From assembly GCF_014863605.1 (NCBI RefSeq), contig NZ_CP062252.1, forward strand, positions 1,063,001 through 1,127,000: a stretch of 64,000 bases of DNA, written 5' to 3'. The translations under genes and the position numbers were made by a program. The DNA is from Pseudomonas allokribbensis (GTDB lineage Bacteria; Pseudomonadota; Gammaproteobacteria; Pseudomonadales; Pseudomonadaceae). Every line of letters begins with the position of its first letter. The first letter of the stretch is position 1. This document shows, in pieces, positions 31,780-39,666 of the stretch. The notes under the pieces are model-generated. The model was not told the DNA's origin and did no database searches. It saw only the letters and a program-made list of their open reading frames with translations.

Positions 31780-34113
31780 TCAGAAGGCAACGGAAGTCTG
31801 CACATACACCGTGCGCGGCTCACCCACGTATTTGCCCTTGTTGTTGTCATCGAACGAACGGGTGAAGTACTGGGTGTTGAAGATGTTCTTCACCCCCACC
31901 GCCACGTTCAGGTCCGACAGTTGCGGGCCGAAGTCATAACCGGCGCGGCTGCTGAACAGCATGTAGCCCGGAATCTTGCCGGTGCTGCCATCGGCGCTTT
32001 CTTTCGAGGTGTTGGCGTTGTCGGCGAACTGGTCGCTCTGGAAGCTGCTGTCCAGGTTCAGCTTCCACGCCCCTTCGGTGTAACCGACGCCGATCGTGCC
32101 TTTGTGTTTCGAGGAGAACGGCACACGATTGCCCTTGTTCGGACCGTCTTCGCGGATGGTCGCGTCGACATAGGCGTAAGTGGCGTACACGTCGAAACCT
32201 GCCAGTGCCGGGCTCAAGTCATCCAGCGCGTAATTGACGCTGGTCTCGATGCCCTGATGGCGGGTTTCGCCACGGGCGATCACCGAGTCGTTGGTCTGAT
32301 TGCTTTCGTACTGGTTGTCGAAGTTGATCAGGAACGCGCCGATTTCCGCTCGCAGGGCACCGTTGTCGTAACGGGTGCCGAGTTCCCAGGTGCGAGCCTT
32401 CTCCGGTTTCACTTCACCGCTGCTCACGCGGTTGGGCATCTGGCTGTATTGCACGCTGCCGAAAGAGCCTTCGGTGTTGGCGTACAGGTTCCAGGTGTCG
32501 GTCAGGTGGTACAGCACGTTCAACGCCGGCAGCGCGGTGTTGTAGTCACCCTTGTATTTGACGTTGGTCAGGTTGTTGGTCTGCTGCGACTCGATCATCT
32601 CGTAGCGCACGCCCGGGGTGATCGTCCACTTGCCGATATCGATCCGGTCATCGACGAAGAACGCATTGGCCTCGGTACCGCCACGTGTGTCGCGGTCGTT
32701 GCGGCTGTTGGTGGTCGGGTATTCGTTGCTGGCGATCGGGGTGCGATAGCGCAACTCGTGACCGGCCTCGTTGATGTAGCGATAGCCGACGCCGACTTCA
32801 TGGCTGGTCGGGCCGAGGTCGAAACCTTGAGCGAAACGGGTTTCCAGACCGCGAACCCAGTATTCGCGCGGCGACAGCGACAGGAATGTGCCCTGATCCA
32901 GATAACCGCTGCGCAGGGTCTTGGTGAAGAAGGTGTTGGCGGTGAATTCGCGGCGATCTTCCTGATAGCGGTAGCCGAAATTGAACATCGTGCGACGGCC
33001 CCAGAACTGGTCTTTCGGTCGGGTCGACTGATACGGATCGGCATCGTAGTCGGCGACATTCAGACCGCCGGGCATGTCGGCCTTGCCTTCGTAATACTGG
33101 GCCATGGCGTTGAAGCTGTTGGCTTCGTCGAGCTGGTATTTGCCCTTGAGGATCAGGTCGTCGATTTCCGTGTCGCTGTGTTCGCGCCAGTCGCCACCGC
33201 GAGTGCCGGAGTACAGCAACGCGCCGCCCAGACCGTTGGCATTGGTGCCGCCGGCCAGCAGGTTGGCGCTGGTCTTGAAGCCGTCATGGCTCGACGAAGG
33301 ACTGGTTTCGGTCTGGAAACCGCCCTTGACGGTCGGCTCGTCAGGAATCGCCCGGGTCACGAAGTTGACCACGCCGCCGACGTTCTGCGGGCCGTAACGC
33401 ACGGCGCCGCCGCCTCGCACGACGTCCACCGCGTCCATGTTGCCCATGCTGATCGGTGCGAACGACAACTGCGGCTGACCGTAAGGCGCGAAGGGCACCG
33501 GGATGCCATCCATCAACACCGTCGAACGTGCGGCCAGGCGCGGGTTGAGGCCGCGAATGCCGAAGTTCAGCGCCATGTCGTGGCTGCCGGTACCGTTGTT
33601 TTCCGGGGCGTTGACCCCGGGAATGCGATTGAGCACATCGCGGGCCTGGGTCGCGCCCTGGCGTTCGAATTCTTCGCGGCGGATCACGTCACGGGCGCCG
33701 GGATGTTCGAAGACGTTGACCTGTGCGGCTTCACCCAGCCAGTCGCCGACCACTTTCGAGGTGTCCAGCTCTAGGGCGCTGTCGTTCGACGGTTGCAGGC
33801 TGAAGGCATTGCCGCCCTCGGCGCGGGCTTGCAGGCCGGTGCCTTCGAGCAGCGCGTTCAGACCTTGTTCCGCTGTGTAGCTGCCTTCCAGCCCACGGCT
33901 TTGCACACCGCTGGTGACCTGCGAGCCAAAGGAAATCAGCACCCCGGCTTCACGGCCGAACTGGTTGAGGGCGTTTTCCAGCGACGACGGAGCGATGTGG
34001 TAAGCCTTGGTGTCGGCAGCCAGCGCATGGGGCAGGGCGCTGAAGCTCAGGCTGGCGCCGAGGACGAGATTGCGCAGGGTTCGGGCCAACGGCGTGAGGC
34101 GGGTGGGGTGCAT
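31780..34113 (-). CDS. fecA: FecA-like TonB-dependent ferric-citrate-type receptor
   Basis: About 777 residues, near the 774 of E. coli FecA. A signal peptide (1-33, ...SALPHALA) is followed by the N-terminal signalling (STN) domain (about 34-110: YHIAPSSLENALNQFGREAGVLISFG) that contacts FecR. A plug (about 140-260: VRGGGAVRYGPQNVGGVVNFVTR) and a 22-strand barrel ending in Phe (VQTSVAF) come next. It imports an iron chelate across the outer membrane with TonB energy; ferric citrate is the best guess because of likeness to FecA and its fecI-fecR neighbours. I chose the ATG at 34113 (AGGA nine bases upstream) over the GTG at 34164, since the signal peptide starts there. Confidence 0.88.
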   Translation of the reverse strand: MHPTRLTPLARTLRNLVLGASLSFSALPHALAADTKAYHIAPSSLENALNQFGREAGVLISFGSQVTSGVQSRGLEGSYTAEQGLNALLEGTGLQARAEGGNAFSLQPSNDSALELDTSKVVGDWLGEAAQVNVFEHPGARDVIRREEFERQGATQARDVLNRIPGVNAPENNGTGSHDMALNFGIRGLNPRLAARSTVLMDGIPVPFAPYGQPQLSFAPISMGNMDAVDVVRGGGAVRYGPQNVGGVVNFVTRAIPDEPTVKGGFQTETSPSSSHDGFKTSANLLAGGTNANGLGGALLYSGTRGGDWREHSDTEIDDLILKGKYQLDEANSFNAMAQYYEGKADMPGGLNVADYDADPYQSTRPKDQFWGRRTMFNFGYRYQEDRREFTANTFFTKTLRSGYLDQGTFLSLSPREYWVRGLETRFAQGFDLGPTSHEVGVGYRYINEAGHELRYRTPIASNEYPTTNSRNDRDTRGGTEANAFFVDDRIDIGKWTITPGVRYEMIESQQTNNLTNVKYKGDYNTALPALNVLYHLTDTWNLYANTEGSFGSVQYSQMPNRVSSGEVKPEKARTWELGTRYDNGALRAEIGAFLINFDNQYESNQTNDSVIARGETRHQGIETSVNYALDDLSPALAGFDVYATYAYVDATIREDGPNKGNRVPFSSKHKGTIGVGYTEGAWKLNLDSSFQSDQFADNANTSKESADGSTGKIPGYMLFSSRAGYDFGPQLSDLNVAVGVKNIFNTQYFTRSFDDNNKGKYVGEPRTVYVQTSVAF

Positions 34114-34203
34114 GGAGGACGGTCCTGAGAAGGTTGAATCAAGGGGGCTTTCCTTCTCTGTCACGCCAGATCTGAAAAACGGCTCATTTATTTTTGCGTT
34201 TGA

Positions 34204-35121
34204 TCAAACCTTGGCTTCGACCGTCACCCAGTAACGGGTAAAGCGCCTTACTTTTACCGGCAGGCTGATTTCCAGCAGGTCGAGAATCCGCTCGCTGTCG
34301 TCCAGTGGATAAGTCCCGGAGATCAGCAAGTCAGCGACTTTTGCATCGCAATTGAGCTGCCCGCGACGGTAGCGGCCGAGTTCGTCGAGGAAGTCGGCCA
34401 ATCGCATGTGGGCGGCCACGAGCATGCCGTCGGCCCAGGCGCCGCTGTTGGCGTCCAGCGGTTTTGCTTCGCTGATGGAGGTGGCGCTGAAACTCAATTG
34501 TCGGGCGACCGGCAGCAACATCGGCGCGCGACCTTGCGCGTTCAATTCGACCCGACCTTCAAACAGCGCAACCTGCGTGCGGTCGGCAAACTGCCGCACG
34601 TTGATCCGCGCACCTTGAGTTTTCAGCACGCCTTGCGCGGTTTGCACTTCGAAGGATTGAGTGGCGGTCAGCAGCATTTCGCCTTCGAGCAGACGGATCA
34701 GGCCATCTCCCCGGACATCCGCCGCACTCGCGCTGTTGAGTTGCAATTGACCGCCCACGCCGAGCGAAATCTTGCGCCGCTGACCGACCGGGCTGCGGTA
34801 ATCGGCCAGCAGCGACGGCAACGGATTGTGCTCGCGCATCCCCCAGGTGACTGCCGAACCGGCGCCGAGAAGCAGCAACAATTTGAGAGCCTGACGCCGA
34901 CTGCCGGACTTCGGTGCGTTCAACGCAGCATGGGCCAGTGGCGATGACAAACCCCGCAACCGCGAATTGACCCGCTGAATGTGTTCCCAGGCGCGGCGGT
35001 GTTCGCTGTGGGCATCGATCCACTGTTGCCAGGCTTGTTGTTGACGCGGATTCAACGGGCCCTGCTGCATTTCCAGCAGCCAGTGCACCGCCTGCTCGGC
35101 AACCTGCGCGGAAAAATCCAT
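34204..35121 (-). CDS. fecR: FecR-type anti-sigma/sigma regulator
   Basis: A 305-residue inner-membrane regulator. The N-terminal cytoplasmic domain (1-75) has the Trp-rich pattern of FecR (AVHWLLEMQQGPLNPRQQQAWQQWIDAHSEHRRAWEHIQ). A single membrane helix lies at about 79-95, and the periplasmic FecR domain (GQRRKISLGVGGQLQLNSAS, about 113-132) follows. It relays receptor occupancy to the sigma factor. Its start lies eight bases after the fecI-like stop. The longer overlapping frame on the same strand up to 35658 mostly shadows the sigma gene in another frame. Confidence 0.9.
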   Translation of the reverse strand: MDFSAQVAEQAVHWLLEMQQGPLNPRQQQAWQQWIDAHSEHRRAWEHIQRVNSRLRGLSSPLAHAALNAPKSGSRRQALKLLLLLGAGSAVTWGMREHNPLPSLLADYRSPVGQRRKISLGVGGQLQLNSASAADVRGDGLIRLLEGEMLLTATQSFEVQTAQGVLKTQGARINVRQFADRTQVALFEGRVELNAQGRAPMLLPVARQLSFSATSISEAKPLDANSGAWADGMLVAAHMRLADFLDELGRYRRGQLNCDAKVADLLISGTYPLDDSERILDLLEISLPVKVRRFTRYWVTVEAKV

Positions 35122-35129
35122 CGGCGGAT

Positions 35130-35624
35130 TCACAGAGCAAAGTAGCAGCGCATCGCTGCCTTGTTCAGATGACGTTTGACCGTGGCCACGGAGATACCCA
35201 GTTCGGCGGCGATCTGCGGATAGGTCAGGCCATCGACCTGCGCCAGCAGAAATGCGCGTTTGACGGCGCGCGGCAGGCCATCGAGCAACTGATCCAGCTC
35301 CATCAGGGTTTGCAGGATGATCGCTTTCTCTTCTTCCGAAGGCGCGACGACTTCCGGCATCTGCGCGAGGGTGTCGAGGTAGGCGCGTTCCAGGTCCTGG
35401 CGGCGGTAATGGTTGAACAACACACGCTTGGCCAGCGTGGTGAGGAACGCCCGAGGCTCGATGATCACCGGCGGTTCTCGTGCGGTCAGCACCCGAATGA
35501 ACGTGTCCTGGGCCAGATCGGCGGCGCTGTCCGGGCAGCCGAGTTTGCGCCGCAGCCAGCCAGTGAGCCAGCTGTGGTGGGCCTGATACAGCGATTCGAC
35601 GGGATGGGCGGACGACAACGGCAT
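35130..35624 (-). CDS. fecI: FecI-type ECF sigma factor
   Basis: A 164-residue ECF sigma factor. Region 2 starts ESLYQAHHSWLTGWLRRKLG and contains DSAADLAQDTFIRVL (about 32-46); region 4 contains LPRAVKRAFLLAQVDGLTYPQIAAELGISVATVKRHLNKAAMRC (about 117-160). Directs transcription of the fecA-like receptor gene when FecR signals. I prefer the ATG at 35624, where similarity to E. coli FecI begins, although its ribosome site is poor; the ATG at 35690 would add 22 unrelated residues. A Fur-like box lies upstream. Confidence 0.9.
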   Translation of the reverse strand: MPLSSAHPVESLYQAHHSWLTGWLRRKLGCPDSAADLAQDTFIRVLTAREPPVIIEPRAFLTTLAKRVLFNHYRRQDLERAYLDTLAQMPEVVAPSEEEKAIILQTLMELDQLLDGLPRAVKRAFLLAQVDGLTYPQIAAELGISVATVKRHLNKAAMRCYFAL

Positions 35625-35715
35625 CACTCCGGGCGCATACGGATGCGTTAGAGAACAAGAATGGTTCGCATTGTAGGGCCGCGAATGCATGCCGGCAATC
35701 AGACTCTTTTGCGTA

Positions 35716-35730
35716 TGAGAATATTTATCA
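35716..35730. promoter_or_regulatory. Fur box between two divergent iron-uptake units
   Basis: TGAGAATATTTATCA matches the 7-1-7 Fur consensus (TGATAAT-N-ATTATCA) at 12 of 14 defined positions. It lies between the leftward fecI start and the rightward DUF3649 gene, so iron-bound Fur could repress both. Confidence 0.8.
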
Positions 35731-35793
35731 TTAATATTGCATGCCTGTCGTCTCGGCCTGTTGGCCGGGCGTTAACCGTTTCAGGGTCGAAAC

Positions 35794-36099
35794 ATGAAAG
35801 CCAAACTCGCCACACTCCCCATGTCCTATCGTCTGGCCGTCACTTCGCGGGTGCTCGCGGCAGTGTTTGGCGGCTATCTGGTCGCGGCGCTGGCCAGTGT
35901 CACGCTGACAATGTGGTTGCCGCTGAACCGCGCCGAAGCGGTCATCACCGGCATGACGGTTTCGTTCCTCGTGTATCTGGTGGCCGTGCTCTGGTGCTTC
36001 GCCTGCCGCAGCGCGTGGGCGGCATGGGTCGGTTTGCTGGTGCCGAGCGTGATTCTGGCGACGATCTCCGGCGCCGCTCGGGGTCTGGGTTACGCATGA
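35794..36099 (+). CDS. DUF3649 family small membrane protein
   Basis: A 101-residue membrane protein with about three helices (residues 17-41, 50-68, 74-92), of the DUF3649 type that accompanies PepSY iron-uptake proteins in pseudomonads. The function is unknown. It starts the rightward iron operon, 64 bases after the Fur box, and overlaps the PepSY gene by four bases (ATGA). Confidence 0.8.
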   Translation: MKAKLATLPMSYRLAVTSRVLAAVFGGYLVAALASVTLTMWLPLNRAEAVITGMTVSFLVYLVAVLWCFACRSAWAAWVGLLVPSVILATISGAARGLGYA

Positions 36100-37682
36100 A
36101 AGAAGGTTTCCGGCAGGCGATGGCCTGGCTGCACACCTGGACCGGACTGGTCTTCGGCTGGCTGCTGTTCGCGATTTTCCTGACCGGAACGCTGGCCTAT
36201 TTCAAGGACGAGACCAATCACTGGATGCAGCCGGAAATCCCGTCGCGCCCGCTCGATGCCGAAGCGAGCCTGACGCTGGCGCAAACCTATCTGCAACAGC
36301 GCGCGCCCGATGCGCCGAGTTGGCAGATCACGCTTCCCGATGCGCGCGATCCCGGGATCTCTGTCGGTTGGCAAGCCCCGACCCAACCCGGCCAGCGCGG
36401 CCGATTTACCGAAAAAATCCTCGACGCCCGGACCGGTGCCGAAGTGCCCGTGCGCAAAAGCTTCGGCGGCGAATTCTTCTACCGCTTCCACTTCCAGCTG
36501 CAAATGCCTTATCCGTGGGGCCGCTGGCTGGCGACCAGCGCGGCGATGGTGATGTTCATCGCACTGATTACCGGGATCATCACCCACAAGAAAATCTTCA
36601 AGGACTTCTTCACCTTCCGCCCGCGCAAAGGCCAGCGCACCTGGCTCGACGGGCATAACGCGGTGGGCGTGCTGGTGCTGCCTTTTCACCTGATGATCAC
36701 CTACAGCAGCCTGGTGATCTTCATGGCGATGGTTATGCCGGCGAGCCTTCTGGCGTCCTACGGCAACGATCGCAGTACGTTTTACGATGAAGTGTTTCCC
36801 GAAACGCCGGCCCCGGAGCGCGCAGGCATTCCCACCACGTTGCCGCCGATGGCGCCGCTGCTGGCACGTGCAAGCGAGCACTGGGGCGGCGGACATGCCG
36901 CGCGGGTGACGGTGAACAATCCCGGCGACGCCAATGCCTCGGTGCAGGTGTCGCGTGCCAGTTCCGACAGGATCACCTACGAATACGGCAGCGACGTGAC
37001 CTTCAATGGCGTGACCGGACAAATCCTCGGTGCGACCCCGGCCAAACCGCTGCCGATGACGATTGCCGGCAGTTTCTATGGTTTGCACATCGGCCATTTC
37101 GCCGGCCCGGTGCTGCGTTGGCTGTATTTCATTTGCGGCTTGGCCGGCACGGCAATGATCGGCACCGGACTGGTGATCTGGCTTGGCAAACGTCAGCTCA
37201 AACATGCCAAGACCGGGGGCATGCCGTTCGAGTTGCGGCTGGTCGAAGTGCTGAACATCGCCAGCATGGCCGGGCTGGTCAGTGCGGTGGCGGCGTTCTT
37301 CTGGGCCAACCGTCTGTTGCCAGTGAGTCTCGACGGACGGGCCAAGTGGGAAGTGAACGCGTTCTTCATCGCTTGGGCTTTGAGCCTGGTGCATGCCTTG
37401 CTCCGGCCCGGTCGCAAAGCCTGGGTCGAACAATTGACACTGGCAGCGCTGCTGTTCACCACGGTGCCGTTGCTCAACGCATTGACCACTGCGCATCACC
37501 TCGGCGTCACGCTGGCCCAGGGTGACTGGGCATTGGCCGGTTTCGACCTGACCTGCCTCGGCGCCGGTCTGTTCCTGGGGTGGGCCGCCTGGAAAATGCA
37601 GCGTGCCGGCCACACCGTCCGCGTGAAAAAGACACCTCGCGAAACACCCCGGCCGATCACGCTTGAGCAGGGGACGCACTGA
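36096..37682 (+). CDS. PepSY-associated TM-helix protein (PiuB-like)
   Basis: A 528-residue inner-membrane protein. The start HTWTGLVFGWLLFAIFLTGTLAYF (helix 1, about 13-36) is the PepSY_TM signature, with further conserved stretches FHFQLQMPYPWGRW (about 129-142) and a His-containing FYGLHIGHFAG (about 327-337). Four main helices flank periplasmic loops. Relatives such as PiuB/FoxB/FpvG act as inner-membrane reductases or transporters that release iron from siderophores; that role here is inference. Translational coupling to the genes on both sides (ATGA and TGATG) shows an operon. Confidence 0.85.
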   Translation: MKEGFRQAMAWLHTWTGLVFGWLLFAIFLTGTLAYFKDETNHWMQPEIPSRPLDAEASLTLAQTYLQQRAPDAPSWQITLPDARDPGISVGWQAPTQPGQRGRFTEKILDARTGAEVPVRKSFGGEFFYRFHFQLQMPYPWGRWLATSAAMVMFIALITGIITHKKIFKDFFTFRPRKGQRTWLDGHNAVGVLVLPFHLMITYSSLVIFMAMVMPASLLASYGNDRSTFYDEVFPETPAPERAGIPTTLPPMAPLLARASEHWGGGHAARVTVNNPGDANASVQVSRASSDRITYEYGSDVTFNGVTGQILGATPAKPLPMTIAGSFYGLHIGHFAGPVLRWLYFICGLAGTAMIGTGLVIWLGKRQLKHAKTGGMPFELRLVEVLNIASMAGLVSAVAAFFWANRLLPVSLDGRAKWEVNAFFIAWALSLVHALLRPGRKAWVEQLTLAALLFTTVPLLNALTTAHHLGVTLAQGDWALAGFDLTCLGAGLFLGWAAWKMQRAGHTVRVKKTPRETPRPITLEQGTH

Positions 37683-38005
37683 TGCTGCTGGCGCTGTTGC
37701 TGTGTTACGCCGGATTTACTGCGCTGTGTCTGTCGATGCCGCGACATCACGATGAGCTGCTGGGTCACAAGCCTTCAAACCGACGCGCAAAAAGTCTGAA
37801 GCTCGCCGGTTGGTTGCTGCTGTGTCTTTCACTCTGGGCCGCCGTGGCTGCCAACGGCTGGGGTTTCGGTCTGGTCGACTGGTTCGCTGTGTTGATGATC
37901 AGCGCATTGTTGCTGGTGCTGCTGATGCCCTATCGACCGAAACTGGCAATGGCGATGGCGGCGTTGAGCCTGTTGGCGACGCCGGTCGCCGCATGGGCGT
38001 GGTGA
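37682..38005 (+). CDS. DUF3325 family small membrane protein
   Basis: A 107-residue protein with four short hydrophobic helices (about 1-18, 37-57, 60-82, 86-104), matching DUF3325, a family regularly encoded beside PepSY-TM iron-uptake proteins. The motif CLSMPRHHDELLG (about 16-28) is typical. The function is unknown. It overlaps the PepSY stop by one base and is followed four bases later by the ECF sigma gene. Confidence 0.8.
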   Translation: MLLALLLCYAGFTALCLSMPRHHDELLGHKPSNRRAKSLKLAGWLLLCLSLWAAVAANGWGFGLVDWFAVLMISALLLVLLMPYRPKLAMAMAALSLLATPVAAWAW

Positions 38006-38009
38006 TGCA

Positions 38010-38576
38010 ATGCTGATCGGTCATCCCCCGGAATCCCGCGACGACGAACCGAGCGGCGCGCGCGCGCATTTTCTTCAGGTGTTCCTCTCGCAGCGCCCGC
38101 AAATGGAAGCGCTGGTGAACCGTCGCGTCGGTTGCCGGGCGACGGCAGCGGACCTGGTGCAGGATCTGTTCCTGCGATTCTGGCGCCGGCCGCTGGTGCA
38201 GGTTGAAGAGCTCAGCACCTATCTGCTGCGCTGTGCAGGCAACATCGCCATCGACCATTTGCGCAGCGAAGGCACGCGGGTGCGGGTCAACGAAGGCTGG
38301 CAACCGGATGAGCCGGACAGTAGCGCCAGCGAACCGCAAGCGGCACTCGAAGCAGGCAATGATCTGCGCCACGTCGAAGCGGCGTTGCGTGCATTGCCTG
38401 AGCGCACGCGGCAGATCTTTTTGCTCAATCGCATCCACGGGCGCAAGTACGCCGAGATCGCCAAAGCCATGGGCCTGTCCCAAAGCGCTGTGGAAAAACA
38501 TATGATGCGCGCCCTCGAGGCCTGCAAGGCCAGCCTGCGCGAACCCGCGCCACGCCTGCCAGGGAAAGCACCGTGA
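38010..38576 (+). CDS. FecI-like ECF sigma factor
   Basis: A 188-residue ECF sigma factor of the iron-starvation type. Region 2 includes ATAADLVQDLFLRFWRR (about 44-60) and LRCAGNIAIDHLRSEGTRV; region 4 includes LPERTRQIFLLNRIHGRKYAEIAKAMGLSQSAVEKHMMRALEAC (about 129-172). It should drive transcription of the downstream receptor gene. It shares operon position with the PepSY group and overlaps fecR-like 38573 by four bases. Confidence 0.88.
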   Translation: MLIGHPPESRDDEPSGARAHFLQVFLSQRPQMEALVNRRVGCRATAADLVQDLFLRFWRRPLVQVEELSTYLLRCAGNIAIDHLRSEGTRVRVNEGWQPDEPDSSASEPQAALEAGNDLRHVEAALRALPERTRQIFLLNRIHGRKYAEIAKAMGLSQSAVEKHMMRALEACKASLREPAPRLPGKAP

Positions 38577-39562
38577 ATCACACCGACCGCGTCACCCCGA
38601 CGCCCGCTCAGGAGCAGGCGGCTTTTGCCTGGTTGAGCCTGTTGCACGACCGCCCCAGCACCGGTGACCAACTGACCTTCAGCCAATGGCTGCGAGCCGA
38701 CCCGGCCCACGCCGAGGCTTACGCCCAGGCGCAAGTCATCTGGGAATTGAGCGAAGGGCCGGCCCGCACTCTGGCGGATGAAGAGTCGTTCGCCTTGCAG
38801 GGCTATCTGAATGCGATGGACCGGCCGCGCCGTCCGCAGATTCGACGTTGGGCCGGAGCGCTGGCAATGGCGGCCTGTCTGTTGTTGATGATCAGCCTCG
38901 GCACCGGTTGGCAGCCGCAGCGCTGGGTCGATGATCTGGGCGCCGACTATGTTTCGGCACCCGGCGAAATCCGCACCGTGACCTTGGCCGATCAGTCCCA
39001 GGTCACGCTGGACGCCGACAGCGCCATCGCCGTGGATTTCAGTCATGGCGAGCGGCATGTTCAGGTACGTCGAGGCGCCGGTTTTTTCAGCGTGACCCAC
39101 ACCGGCGAGCCGTTTGTGGTCGAGGCTGAAAAGGGCCAGGCGCGTGTGCTTGGCACGCAGTTCGAAGTGCGCCTGCAACCGCATGGCGCACAAATCACCG
39201 TGTTGTCCGGGCGCGTTGGCGTGACGGCGGCGCGGGATGCCGAGCAGCAGATTCTCACCGCCGGCCAGCAAGTGGCATATGGCAAAGGCATCGCGGAAAA
39301 ACTGCACGCCGTGGACAGCGAAGCGCAACTGGCCTGGCGTCAGGGCTGGCTGACTTACTACAAGTCGACACTGGCGGATGTGGTGCAGGATCTGCGGCGT
39401 TATTACCCGGGACGGATCATGTTGCTCAATGATGAACTCGGCGCGCGCAAGGTCAGCGGAAGCTTTCCGAGCAAGGATCCGCAAGCCGTGCTGAATTCGC
39501 TGCAGGGGGTTCTGGGATTCGAGCAGCATCAGGTGCTGGGCAAGCTGATTATCCTGCGCTGA
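38573..39562 (+). CDS. FecR-type sigma regulator
   Basis: A 329-residue FecR protein. The N-terminal cytoplasmic domain is WLSLLHDRPSTGDQLTFSQWLRADPAHAEAYAQAQVIWEL (about 21-60), a membrane helix spans about 94-110, and the periplasmic domain includes GEIRTVTLADQSQVTLDADSAIAVDF (about 130-155). It starts at a GTG overlapping the sigma stop. The C-terminal STN-like part (about 265-325, YYPGRIMLLNDELGARKVSGSF) interacts with the receptor's signalling domain in the family. Confidence 0.88.
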   Translation: MNHTDRVTPTPAQEQAAFAWLSLLHDRPSTGDQLTFSQWLRADPAHAEAYAQAQVIWELSEGPARTLADEESFALQGYLNAMDRPRRPQIRRWAGALAMAACLLLMISLGTGWQPQRWVDDLGADYVSAPGEIRTVTLADQSQVTLDADSAIAVDFSHGERHVQVRRGAGFFSVTHTGEPFVVEAEKGQARVLGTQFEVRLQPHGAQITVLSGRVGVTAARDAEQQILTAGQQVAYGKGIAEKLHAVDSEAQLAWRQGWLTYYKSTLADVVQDLRRYYPGRIMLLNDELGARKVSGSFPSKDPQAVLNSLQGVLGFEQHQVLGKLIILR

Positions 39563-39666
39563 AAATATTTTCAAATTTGTGGTGAGGTAAATCCCGACGC
39601 CATCCGTGTAGTGACTGAAACTGCGAGTCATTCGCATCCGTTGCGGTTCTACACAGGTCATGAGCA

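Noticed and set aside
31921..33774. Rightward 617-codon frame opposite the fecA-like gene
   Set aside because: Low-complexity Val/Ala/Arg/Gly-rich antisense frame, no start signal or domain; the leftward receptor is certain.
34204..35658. A longer 484-residue version of the FecR-like protein
   Set aside because: The first 180 residues are the sigma-factor gene read in another frame; the real FecR starts at 35121 with MDFSAQVAEQAV.
39563..39666. PvdS/FecI-type promoter for the siderophore receptor (GGTAAAT near 39585 and CGT downstream)
   Set aside because: The spacing between the -35-like and -10-like elements is about 12 instead of 16-17 bases, so the match is not convincing.
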